The notes below the pieces were generated by a model, which saw only the letters and a program-made list of their open reading frames with translations, was not told the origin of the DNA and ran no database searches. Of a stretch of 64,000 bases of DNA, positions 26,592 through 34,081 are shown piece by piece. Every line of letters starts with the position of its first letter. Position 1 is the stretch's first letter. The stretch is from Pseudomonas luteola NBRC 103146 (GTDB taxonomy: Bacteria; Pseudomonadota; Gammaproteobacteria; Pseudomonadales; Pseudomonadaceae), in contig NZ_BDAE01000003.1 of assembly GCF_002091675.1 (NCBI RefSeq), forward strand, positions 310,001-374,000, written 5' to 3'. The translations under genes were made by a program, and so were the position numbers.

Positions 26592-27194
26592 ATGCGCTTA
26601 TTTTTTCTTGGCATTACGATGCTTTCCCTCACCAGCACATTGGTATTGGCTGATCCGCCACCTGAGGCATCAGTAGCCGAGCCGGCTGCAGTCGAGGCGA
26701 AAACACCTGGTCAGCCCTCACCCGATGCGGTAAAGGCACAGCTCAAAAGCTATTTCTTCGATGCGGCCCGTGATGGCCGTCAGGAGATGCTGGAAGAGTT
26801 CATCAAGGCTCATTATGACCTCAATACCCAGGATGAAAAAGGCTACACCGCCTTGATCCTGGCGGCCTACCATGGCCACAAGGAAGCCGTCGAGCAGCTG
26901 CTGGCTGCAGGTGCAGACCCCTGCATACAGGACAACCGAGGCAATACTGCATTGATGGGCGCCATCTTCAAAGGGGAGATTACCATTGCCCACCGCCTGG
27001 TTCAGGCCACGTGCAACCCTGACCAGCGTAACAATGCCGGCCAGACGGCCGCCATGTACGCTGCGCTTTTTCAACGCAAGAGTGTGCTGGACGATCTGGC
27101 GGCCAAGGGCGCAGACCTTAATGCCAGGGATGCGATGGGCAACGATGTCGAAAAGCTCAAGCGCGGTGAATTCAGCCAGCCCCCGACCCGTTGA
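26592..27194 (+). CDS. ankB: Ankyrin-repeat protein AnkB
   Basis: A 200-residue exported ankyrin protein. A signal peptide (about 1-20, hydrophobic FFLGITMLSLTSTLVLA) is followed by a Pro/Ala/Glu-rich linker and about four ankyrin repeats; the clearest are KGYTALILAAYHGHKEAVEQLLAAGADP and RGNTALMGAIFKGEITIAHRLV (about 80-140). In P. aeruginosa AnkB lies behind katB and is needed for full KatB activity in the periplasm. The same order and the signal peptide suggest the same role here. The spacer to katB (181 bases) contains two hairpins, so the genes may be only partly co-transcribed. Confidence 0.9.
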   Translation: MRLFFLGITMLSLTSTLVLADPPPEASVAEPAAVEAKTPGQPSPDAVKAQLKSYFFDAARDGRQEMLEEFIKAHYDLNTQDEKGYTALILAAYHGHKEAVEQLLAAGADPCIQDNRGNTALMGAIFKGEITIAHRLVQATCNPDQRNNAGQTAAMYAALFQRKSVLDDLAAKGADLNARDAMGNDVEKLKRGEFSQPPTR

Positions 27195-27241
27195 CCCTAG
27201 CGCTGCAACAGATCTTGGACTGGAAACGCGAATCAAGTTAA

Positions 27242-27257
27242 CTGTAAATTCATACAG
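27242..27257. promoter_or_regulatory. LexA-like SOS box at the radA promoter
   Basis: CTGTAAATTCATACAG has perfect CTGT-N8-ACAG ends and matches 13 of 16 positions of the classic CTGTATATATATACAG box. It lies 36 bases before the radA start, immediately upstream of a perfect TATAAT (27263-27268), so bound LexA would block RNA polymerase. Confidence 0.65.
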
Positions 27258-27262
27258 TGGTG

Positions 27263-27268
27263 TATAAT
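27263..27268 (+). promoter_or_regulatory. -10 box of radA
   Basis: TATAAT 26 bases upstream of the radA ATG. The -35 region overlaps the LexA-like box; the best candidate there (around 27239) is poor, so promoter strength is uncertain. Confidence 0.5.
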
Positions 27269-27293
27269 CAGGCTTTGTTTTCAGGAGCCTGGA

Positions 27294-28655
27294 ATGGCCA
27301 AAGCCAAGCGCATGTACGGCTGCACAGAGTGCGGCGCAACGTTTCCCAAATGGGCAGGGCAGTGTGGCGAGTGCGGCGCCTGGAATACGCTTGTCGAAAC
27401 GGTTGTCGAGTCGGCAGCCGGTGCCTCTGGCCGTGGCGGCTGGGCGGGCCAGCAGGCCGTGCTCAAGACATTGGCCGAGGTCAGCGTTGAGGAAACTCCA
27501 CGCTTCACTACAGACTCCACAGAGCTGGACCGCGTATTGGGTGGTGGCTTGGTCGATGGGTCGGTTGTGCTGATCGGCGGTGATCCAGGCATTGGTAAAT
27601 CCACCATTTTGCTACAGACGCTTTGCCGCATTGCCGAGCGTATGCCAGCACTTTATGTGACAGGCGAAGAGTCCCAGCAACAGGTGGCCATGCGGGCCCG
27701 GCGCCTTGGGCTGCCGGAAGACAAACTCAAGGTCATGACCGAGACGAGCATCGAGAGCATCATCGCCACGGCACGTCAGGAAAAGCCGCGGGTCATGGTA
27801 GTGGACTCCATCCAGACCATTTTTACTGAGCATCTTCAATCCGCACCGGGTGGCGTTGCCCAGGTGCGTGAAAGCGCGGCACTTCTGGTGCGTTTTGCCA
27901 AACAGACCGGAACGGCTGTGTTTTTGGTCGGACATGTGACGAAGGAAGGTGCCCTGGCGGGTCCGCGCGTGCTTGAGCACATGGTGGACACTGTTCTGTA
28001 TTTCGAGGGCGAATCGGATGGCCGTCTGCGTTTGCTTCGGGCAGTGAAAAACCGCTTCGGTGCTGTAAATGAGCTGGGTGTTTTCGGAATGACCGATAAA
28101 GGCCTGAAGGAAGTATCCAACCCGTCGGCCATTTTTCTGACCCGTGCACAAGAGGCCGTGCCAGGCAGTGTGGTCATGGCTACCTGGGAAGGCTCCCGAC
28201 CGATGCTGGTTGAGGTGCAGGCGCTGGTCGATACCAGTCACTTGGCCAACCCGCGTCGGGTGACGGTCGGTCTCGATCAGAACCGTCTGGCCATGCTGTT
28301 GGCCGTACTGCACCGCCATGGCGGCATTCCCACCTATGACCAGGACGTGTTTATAAACGTCGTTGGCGGTGTGAAGGTGTTGGAAACAGCTGTGGACCTG
28401 GCCTTGATGGCAGCGGTTATCTCCAGCCTACGTGACCGCCCCTTGCCCCACGACCTGCTGGTCTTTGGCGAGATCGGTCTTTCGGGTGAGATTCGTCCTG
28501 TGCCCAGTGGGCAGGAGCGCTTGAAGGAAGCCGCCAAGCATGGCTTCAAGCGCGCTATTGTGCCTAAAGGCAATGCGCCCAAGGAGGCACCCGCTGGTCT
28601 TGAAGTGGTCGCAGTGACCCGTCTTGACCAGGCGCTGGATGCCTTATTCGAGTAA
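27294..28655 (+). CDS. radA: DNA repair protein RadA
   Basis: A 453-residue RecA-like ATPase that promotes branch migration and processing of recombination intermediates. The N-terminal C4 zinc finger reads CTECGATFPKWAGQCGEC (about 8-25). Walker A is GGDPGIGKST (about 94-103), the RadA-specific KNRFG motif is at about 253, and the C-terminal Lon-like domain (about 290-453) contains DLALMAAVISSLRDRPLP and FGEIGLSGEIRPV. The ribosome site CAGGAG precedes the ATG. Order ankB, radA, mapZ agrees with P. aeruginosa PA4612-PA4608. A LexA-like box at its promoter is unusual for this gene. Confidence 0.96.
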   Translation: MAKAKRMYGCTECGATFPKWAGQCGECGAWNTLVETVVESAAGASGRGGWAGQQAVLKTLAEVSVEETPRFTTDSTELDRVLGGGLVDGSVVLIGGDPGIGKSTILLQTLCRIAERMPALYVTGEESQQQVAMRARRLGLPEDKLKVMTETSIESIIATARQEKPRVMVVDSIQTIFTEHLQSAPGGVAQVRESAALLVRFAKQTGTAVFLVGHVTKEGALAGPRVLEHMVDTVLYFEGESDGRLRLLRAVKNRFGAVNELGVFGMTDKGLKEVSNPSAIFLTRAQEAVPGSVVMATWEGSRPMLVEVQALVDTSHLANPRRVTVGLDQNRLAMLLAVLHRHGGIPTYDQDVFINVVGGVKVLETAVDLALMAAVISSLRDRPLPHDLLVFGEIGLSGEIRPVPSGQERLKEAAKHGFKRAIVPKGNAPKEAPAGLEVVAVTRLDQALDALFE

Positions 28656-28665
28656 GCCGCCTGGG

Positions 28666-29031
28666 TCAGTCCTTGCCAAGGGCCGCCAGTTCGCGCTCAA
28701 GCAGGGACTGGTCGCCCAGGTTGAGTTCGACCAGACGGCGCAGGTGGCTGATGGAGTCGAGATCGATCTGCTGGCAGGCAAAGCCCAGCTGTTCGGCTTC
28801 TAGCCGTACCAGTTCGGCGCTCATCTCGACCTGTGTTTCCGCGTCCAGTGTAATGACGATCTGGAAGGGCACCTCCTGACGGCCGCTCCAGTCGTCAGGC
28901 TTTTGTGTCAGTAATCCCTTCAGGGAAATGTCGTTGACCAGCGCTGTCCAGTGCTGTTCGCCCTGTTGAATCCGCGCCGTGGCGTCAAACGCGAAGCGCT
29001 TGAAACGCCGACGTTCGGTTGAATCAGTCAT
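28666..29031 (-). CDS. mapZ: PilZ-domain c-di-GMP receptor MapZ
   Basis: A 121-residue stand-alone PilZ protein. The c-di-GMP motifs are RRRFKRFAF (RxxxR, about 7-15) and NDISLKG (D/NxSxxG, about 33-39). The C-terminal IDLDSISHLRRLVELNLGD is nearly the sequence I remember for P. aeruginosa PA4608 (MapZ, 125 residues), which binds the chemotaxis methyltransferase CheR1 and alters flagellar switching. The gene is convergent with radA, as in P. aeruginosa. AGGAG sits 8 bases before the ATG. A 16-base palindrome lies just upstream. Confidence 0.9.
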   Translation of the reverse strand: MTDSTERRRFKRFAFDATARIQQGEQHWTALVNDISLKGLLTQKPDDWSGRQEVPFQIVITLDAETQVEMSAELVRLEAEQLGFACQQIDLDSISHLRRLVELNLGDQSLLERELAALGKD

Positions 29032-29339
29032 GTCGCTACTCCTGAATGCGATAGAGGTGACTTCACCTCATTCTATCGGCCCAAGGCGCGGCGTCTAAAG
29101 TATTGCCGCTTAGCGTTACAGCTTAGTCAACGAACGGCAGGTTGTTCGACAAAAGGTCCGGGCTTGGTCTGCTGATGCAACCGGGTGTCGGCATGACTAT
29201 TCGGCATCTGCCTTCTGCGGTATGAATATTCAAATGGCCACTACAAACCAAACGCTCTAGACCAAGGTCTGATGGCGGAATTGCCAGCTTGAACTAAGCT
29301 TGAGCGGCAGCTTCTTTGTCCGTTTGTCATGGAGCCTTT
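29032..29339. other. Divergent upstream region of mapZ and cstA
   Basis: 308 bases. The left end holds the mapZ palindrome. The remainder should carry the cstA promoter; I see no clear sigma-70 or sigma-54 pair, and no frame with a ribosome site. GGAG 5 bases before the cstA ATG is the only other clear element. Confidence 0.4.
29049..29078. promoter_or_regulatory. Palindrome upstream of mapZ
   Basis: GAGGTGA-CT-TCACCTC (29054-29069) is a perfect inverted repeat, and the flanks CGATA and TATCG extend it with a 4-base asymmetry. It lies about 23 bases upstream of the mapZ start codon, so it is either an operator overlapping the promoter or a hairpin in the mRNA leader next to the ribosome site. 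Confidence 0.45.
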
Positions 29340-31406
29340 ATGAATAATAACAAGAGTGTATTCCGCCACGTGCCCTGGGCCGTGGTCGCGGCTGTAGGGG
29401 CTTGCGCCTTGGGAGTGGTGGCCTTGCGCCGTGGAGAGACGATCAATGCGTTATGGATCGTCGTTGCAGCCGTCGCGCTCTATCTCGTTGCCTATCGCTA
29501 TTACAGCCTGTTCATCGCTACCAAAGTCATGCAGCTGGACCCGAACCGGGCAACACCGGCTGTTCTCAATAACGATGGTCTGGACTACGTACCGACCAAC
29601 AAGCACATCCTGTTCGGTCACCATTTCGCTGCCATTGCAGGCGCAGGCCCGCTGGTCGGCCCGGTACTTGCCGCGCAAATGGGCTACCTACCCGGCACAC
29701 TCTGGCTGATTGCCGGCGTGGTCTTTGCCGGTGCGGTCCAGGACTTCATGGTGTTGTTCATCTCCACCCGCCGTAACGGCCGCTCGCTGGGCGAGATGGT
29801 CCGCGAGGAGATGGGGCAGATACCGGGAACCATTGCCTTGTTTGGCTGCTTCCTGATCATGATCATTATCCTGGCGGTGCTGGCCCTGATTGTGGTGAAA
29901 GCTCTGGCCCACAGCCCATGGGGGATGTTTACCGTTCTGGCAACGCTGCCCATCGCGGTATTCATGGGCGTTTACATGCGTTATATCCGCCCGGGCCATA
30001 TCGGTGAGATTTCTGTGGTCGGCCTGGTATTGCTTCTGGCCGCCATCTGGTTTGGTGGCGTGATTGCGGCTGATCCGGTATGGGGCCCGCGGCTCACCTT
30101 TACGGGTGAACAGATTACCTGGATGCTGATCGGCTATGGCTTCGTGGCTTCCGTGCTGCCCGTCTGGCTGCTGTTGGCGCCCCGTGATTATCTGTCGACC
30201 TTCCTCAAGATCGGCACCATCATCGCGCTGGCTATCGGTATTCTCTTCATTGCACCTGAGCTGAAGATGCCGGCTGTTACCCAGTTTGTGGATGGTACCG
30301 GCCCGGTCTGGAAGGGTAGCCTGTTCCCGTTCCTCTTTATCACCATCGCCTGTGGCGCTGTTTCCGGTTTCCACGCGCTGATCTCGTCAGGCACCACGCC
30401 CAAGCTGCTCAGCCGTGAGACAGATGCCCGTTACATTGGGTATGGCGCCATGTTGATGGAATCCTTTGTGGCGATCATGGCCATGGTGGCAGCATCGGTG
30501 ATCGAGCCGGGCGTCTACTTTGCCATGAACAGTCCGGCGGCCATTGTGGGCGCCGATGCCGCAAGCGTTGCTGCCACGATCAGCTCCTGGGGCTTTGCGG
30601 TAACACCTGAGATCCTGACCCAGACCGCACAGGACATTGGCGAAACCACTATCCTGGCGCGGGCCGGCGGTGCTCCAACACTTGCGGTCGGTATCGCGCA
30701 GATCCTGCATCAGGTGCTGCCAGGTGAAAACACCATGGCCTTCTGGTACCACTTCGCGATCCTGTTCGAGGCGCTTTTTATCCTGACGGCTGTTGATGCC
30801 GGAACCCGTGCGGGTCGCTTCATGCTGCAGGATTTGCTGGGCAATTTCGTACCGGCACTCAAGCGTACCGACTCCTGGATCGCCAATATGATTGGCACAG
30901 GTGGCTGCGTTGCGCTCTGGGGGTATCTGTTGTACCAGGGCGTTGTCGATCCGCTGGGCGGCATCAATACGCTCTGGCCGCTGTTCGGTATCTCCAACCA
31001 GATGCTGGCCGGTGTTGCCTTGATGTTGGGTACGGTCGTGCTGATCAAGATGAAGCGTCAGCGTTACGCCTGGGTAACTGCATTGCCGGCCGTGTGGCTG
31101 CTGATCTGCACAACCACGGCCAGTCTGATCAAGCTGTTTGACAGCAACCCGGCGGTTGGCTTCCTGGCTCAGGCGCACAAATACCGCGATGCGCTGGCGG
31201 CTGATCAGATTCTGGCGCCAGCCAAGTCGGTTGAGCAGATGCAGCAGATCATGATCAACAGTTATACCAATGCGACTCTGACCGTACTGTTCCTGATCGT
31301 AGTCGCCAGCGTACTGTTCTATACCGTGAAGGTGGGTTATGCCGCCTTGTCCAAGCCTCAGCGTACGGACAAGGAAACGCCTTTCCAACCGCTGACAAAT
31401 GTCTGA
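29340..31406 (+). CDS. cstA: CstA family carbon-starvation transporter
   Basis: A 688-residue membrane protein with about 16-18 helices (E. coli CstA 701, BtsT 716). Conserved segments are GLDYVPTNKHILFGHHFAAIAGAGPLVGPVLAAQMGYLPG (about 78-117) and SGFHALISSGTTPKLL (about 345-360). E. coli members take up peptides (CstA) or pyruvate (BtsT); which applies here is not decidable. It is followed after 12 bases by a DUF466 gene and then by a yjiA-type GTPase, the standard trio. I start at the ATG at 29340 (GGAG 5 bases upstream), not an upstream in-frame start. The first codons form an A-rich motif resembling a Crc/Hfq target. Confidence 0.94.
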   Translation: MNNNKSVFRHVPWAVVAAVGACALGVVALRRGETINALWIVVAAVALYLVAYRYYSLFIATKVMQLDPNRATPAVLNNDGLDYVPTNKHILFGHHFAAIAGAGPLVGPVLAAQMGYLPGTLWLIAGVVFAGAVQDFMVLFISTRRNGRSLGEMVREEMGQIPGTIALFGCFLIMIIILAVLALIVVKALAHSPWGMFTVLATLPIAVFMGVYMRYIRPGHIGEISVVGLVLLLAAIWFGGVIAADPVWGPRLTFTGEQITWMLIGYGFVASVLPVWLLLAPRDYLSTFLKIGTIIALAIGILFIAPELKMPAVTQFVDGTGPVWKGSLFPFLFITIACGAVSGFHALISSGTTPKLLSRETDARYIGYGAMLMESFVAIMAMVAASVIEPGVYFAMNSPAAIVGADAASVAATISSWGFAVTPEILTQTAQDIGETTILARAGGAPTLAVGIAQILHQVLPGENTMAFWYHFAILFEALFILTAVDAGTRAGRFMLQDLLGNFVPALKRTDSWIANMIGTGGCVALWGYLLYQGVVDPLGGINTLWPLFGISNQMLAGVALMLGTVVLIKMKRQRYAWVTALPAVWLLICTTTASLIKLFDSNPAVGFLAQAHKYRDALAADQILAPAKSVEQMQQIMINSYTNATLTVLFLIVVASVLFYTVKVGYAALSKPQRTDKETPFQPLTNV
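29343..29354 (+). promoter_or_regulatory. Crc/Hfq-type catabolite activity motif at the cstA start
   Basis: AATAATAACAAG, directly after the ATG, fits AANAANAANAAN, longer than the AANAANAA core recognised on Pseudomonas mRNAs by Hfq with Crc. Binding here would block translation initiation of cstA when preferred carbon sources are present. Confidence 0.5.
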
Positions 31407-31418
31407 TGGGAGCTGCGC

Positions 31419-31622
31419 ATGTTCAATGACCTCGCCAATCTTGGAAAGTACCTGGGGCAGGCGGCTCGCCTCATGGTCGGAATGCCGGATTACGACACCT
31501 ACGTCGAGCACATGCGCGGCAAGCATCCGGACCTGCCTGTCATGACCTACGAAGAGTTCTTTCGTGAGCGGCAGGAAGCGCGTTATGGTGGTGGCAAAGG
31601 CAAGACCTTCCGCTGCTGCTAA
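31419..31622 (+). CDS. YbdD/YjiX (DUF466) small protein
   Basis: A 67-residue DUF466 protein, the usual companion of CstA/BtsT transporters. The core [39 protein letters not shown] is characteristic, and the C-terminus ends in two cysteines (FRCC). It is required with BtsT-type transporters in some bacteria, probably as a small regulatory or assembly partner. GGGAG precedes the start, 12 bases after cstA, so the two are co-transcribed. A hairpin follows the stop. Confidence 0.9.
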   Translation: MFNDLANLGKYLGQAARLMVGMPDYDTYVEHMRGKHPDLPVMTYEEFFRERQEARYGGGKGKTFRCC

Positions 31623-31644
31623 GCACGTCAAGGTGTGATTCAAC

Positions 31645-31679
31645 CGGGCCAGGCCTTTTAGCTTGGCCCGTTTCATTTA
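31645..31679 (+). terminator. Terminator or attenuator between ybdD and yjiA
   Basis: CGGGCCA (31645-31651) pairs with TGGCCCG (31664-31670) and is followed by TTTCATTT. It probably ends most cstA-ybdD transcripts and leaves yjiA partly separate. Confidence 0.6.
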
Positions 31680-31690
31680 AGGCCGCTTAT

Positions 31691-32668
31691 ATGTCTACAA
31701 CCCCCATCCCTGTAACGGTTTTGACCGGCTTTCTCGGTGCTGGCAAGACAACCCTGCTGCGTTACCTGCTTGAAGGTGATCATGGCCTCAAGATCGCTGT
31801 CATCGAAAATGAGTTCAGTGAGGCCGACATTGACGGCGCCTTGCTGGGCGATAAGGCTGTACGCATCGTAAAGGTAGCCAATGGTTGCGTCTGCTGTACC
31901 GGCAGTAAAGACCTGTCCTACGCGCTGACGGTATTGCTGGAGCAGCTCGACCAGGGCGAGATCGAATTCGACCGACTGGTGATCGAGTGTACCGGCCTAG
32001 CCGATCCAGGCCCGGTTGCTCAGACCTTCTTCATGGATGAGGATCTGCGCGAACGCTATCTGTTGGATGGCATCATTACGCTGGTGGATGCTGTTCATGC
32101 CCAGGCGCAGCTATCCAGACCCATTGCCCAGGCCCAGGTGGGCTTTGCGGATCGCCTGTTGGTTAGCAAGCGCGATCTGGTGGATGAGGCTGCCTTCACG
32201 GCTTTGAGCGAGCGTTTGCAGCGCATCAACCGAAGGGCGCCGGTTCATGTGGTGGATCATGGTCAGGTTGACCTGAGCGTTCTGTTGGATATCAGAGGGT
32301 TCAATCTGAACGATCAGTTGGATCGTCAGATGCTTTTCCGCCCGCTAACGCCGGTGCGTACTCAGAAGCCGGACAACATCACTTCGCTGGCGCTCAAGGC
32401 CGAACGTCCGCTCGATATCGACCGCGTCAGTCGCTTCATGGAAGGGGTGCTTGAGCGGCACGGCAGTAATCTGCTGCGTTACAAGGGTATTCTGGACATT
32501 GCCGGAGAGCCTCGAAAGCTCTTGTTTCAGGGGGTTCAGCGGCTGTACGGCGCTGACTGGGACCGGGAGTGGGAGGAGGGCGAAGTGCGGGAAAGCGTGA
32601 TCGTCTTTATTGGCATTGAATTGCCGGAGGCCGAGCTGCGCGAAGGTCTCGAGGCAGCACAAGTCTGA
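31691..32668 (+). CDS. yjiA: YjiA-type COG0523 GTPase (metal chaperone family)
   Basis: A 325-residue G3E-family P-loop GTPase. Walker A is TGFLGAGKTTLLRYLL (about 11-26), the metal-binding CxCC motif is NGCVCCTGSKDLS (about 63-75), and Walker B/base region is ECTGLADPGPVAQ (about 99-111). A CobW C-terminal domain spans about 215-320. Family members insert or sequester transition metals such as zinc; the substrate here is unknown. Placement after cstA-ybdD matches both E. coli (btsT-yjiX-yjiA) and P. aeruginosa PA4606-PA4604. Confidence 0.92.
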   Translation: MSTTPIPVTVLTGFLGAGKTTLLRYLLEGDHGLKIAVIENEFSEADIDGALLGDKAVRIVKVANGCVCCTGSKDLSYALTVLLEQLDQGEIEFDRLVIECTGLADPGPVAQTFFMDEDLRERYLLDGIITLVDAVHAQAQLSRPIAQAQVGFADRLLVSKRDLVDEAAFTALSERLQRINRRAPVHVVDHGQVDLSVLLDIRGFNLNDQLDRQMLFRPLTPVRTQKPDNITSLALKAERPLDIDRVSRFMEGVLERHGSNLLRYKGILDIAGEPRKLLFQGVQRLYGADWDREWEEGEVRESVIVFIGIELPEAELREGLEAAQV

Positions 32669-32676
32669 GGCATATG

Positions 32677-32704
32677 AAAAAGCCCGGCATAAGCCGGGCT
32701 TTTC
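32677..32704. terminator. Bidirectional terminator between yjiA and glyA
   Basis: AAAAGCCCGGC-ATAA-GCCGGGCTTTT: an 8-base GC stem extended by A-T pairs, with T-runs on both strands, between two convergent genes. Confidence 0.92.
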
Positions 32705-32717
32705 GTAAGGCTTGAGC

Positions 32718-33971
32718 TTACTGACCGTAAACCGGCAGCTTGGCGCAGATAGCCTGGACTTTTTCGCGTACGCCATCGATCACGGACTCATCGCCCATGT
32801 TATCGAGGATGTCGCAGATCCAGCCGGCCAGCTCACGGCATTCAGCTTCCTTGAAGCCGCGGGTGGTAACGGCCGGAGTACCGATACGCAGGCCCGAGGT
32901 CACGAAGGGGGAGCGGGGATCGTTCGGAACGGAGTTCTTGTTTACCGTGATGAATGCACGGCCCAGAGCCGCATCGGCATCCTTACCGGTGATGTCCTGC
33001 TTGATCAGGGACAGCAGGAAAAGGTGGTTCTGAGTACCGCCAGAAACCACATCGAAGCCACGCTGGATAAACACCTCGGCCATGGCCTGGGCATTCTTGA
33101 TGACCTGCTGCTGGTACTGCTTGAACTCAGGCGCCAGCGCTTCCTTGAAGCATACGGCCTTGGCGGCGATCACATGCATTAGCGGACCACCCTGAGCGCC
33201 CGGGAAGACAGCCGAGTTCAGCTTCTTCTCGATTTCTTCATTAGCTTTGGCCAGGATCAGGCCGCCACGAGGACCACGCAAGGTCTTGTGAGTCGTCGTG
33301 GTCACGACATCGGCGAACGGAACCGGATTCGGGTAGATACCTGCGGCAACCAGACCGGCAAAGTGAGCCATGTCGACGAACAGGTAAGCGCCCACCTTGT
33401 CCGCGATTTCACGGAAGCGAGCGAAATCCAGTACCTGCGAGTATGCCGAGTAACCGGCCACGATCATCTTCGGCTTGTGCTCAACCGCCAGACGCTCGAC
33501 TTCATCATAGTCGATCAGGCCGTTTTCATTGATACCGTACTGAACTGCGTTATAGATCTTGCCGGAAGAGCTGACGCTGGCGCCGTGGGTCAGGTGACCA
33601 CCATGGGCCAGGCTCATGCCGAGGATCGTATCACCAGGCTGCAGCAGCGCCAGGTAAACAGCAGAGTTGGCCTGCGAGCCTGCGTGGGGCTGAACGTTGG
33701 CGTAGTCGGCACCAAAGAGCTGCTTGGCACGGTCAATTGCCAATTGCTCGACCTTGTCGACGAATTCGCAACCACCGTAGTAGCGCTTGTGTGGATAGCC
33801 TTCGGCGTATTTGTTGGTCAGGACAGAGCCCTGGGCTTCCATGACAGCCGGGCTGGTGTAGTTTTCCGAAGCGATCAGTTCGATGTGATCTTCCTGACGC
33901 TGGGCTTCCTGCTCCATGGCGGCATACAGATCGGCGTCGAAGCGGGCGAGGGTTAAGTCACGGCTGAACAT
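32718..33971 (-). CDS. glyA: Serine hydroxymethyltransferase
   Basis: A 417-residue PLP enzyme interconverting serine and glycine with tetrahydrofolate. The PLP lysine is in [18 protein letters not shown] (about 222-239), and the N-terminal [38 protein letters not shown] is universally conserved. Length matches E. coli GlyA (417). AGGGGA precedes the ATG. The position between yjiA and morA matches the glyA copy PA4602 of P. aeruginosa; other glyA copies may exist elsewhere in the genome. Confidence 0.97.
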   Translation of the reverse strand: MFSRDLTLARFDADLYAAMEQEAQRQEDHIELIASENYTSPAVMEAQGSVLTNKYAEGYPHKRYYGGCEFVDKVEQLAIDRAKQLFGADYANVQPHAGSQANSAVYLALLQPGDTILGMSLAHGGHLTHGASVSSSGKIYNAVQYGINENGLIDYDEVERLAVEHKPKMIVAGYSAYSQVLDFARFREIADKVGAYLFVDMAHFAGLVAAGIYPNPVPFADVVTTTTHKTLRGPRGGLILAKANEEIEKKLNSAVFPGAQGGPLMHVIAAKAVCFKEALAPEFKQYQQQVIKNAQAMAEVFIQRGFDVVSGGTQNHLFLLSLIKQDITGKDADAALGRAFITVNKNSVPNDPRSPFVTSGLRIGTPAVTTRGFKEAECRELAGWICDILDNMGDESVIDGVREKVQAICAKLPVYGQ

Positions 33972-34081
33972 GGGGTTCCCCTGAAAAGCGGCTGGGCTAA
34001 AAGAGGACGCATTCTATCCCAATCCATAGTGGACTGGGTATGAGCACCCGTCATGCAGCGGTCGCACAGCATTCATGGCGG

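Noticed and set aside
30387-31676. 429-codon minus-strand frame
   Set aside because: It is antisense to cstA and ybdD; no ribosome site or domain.
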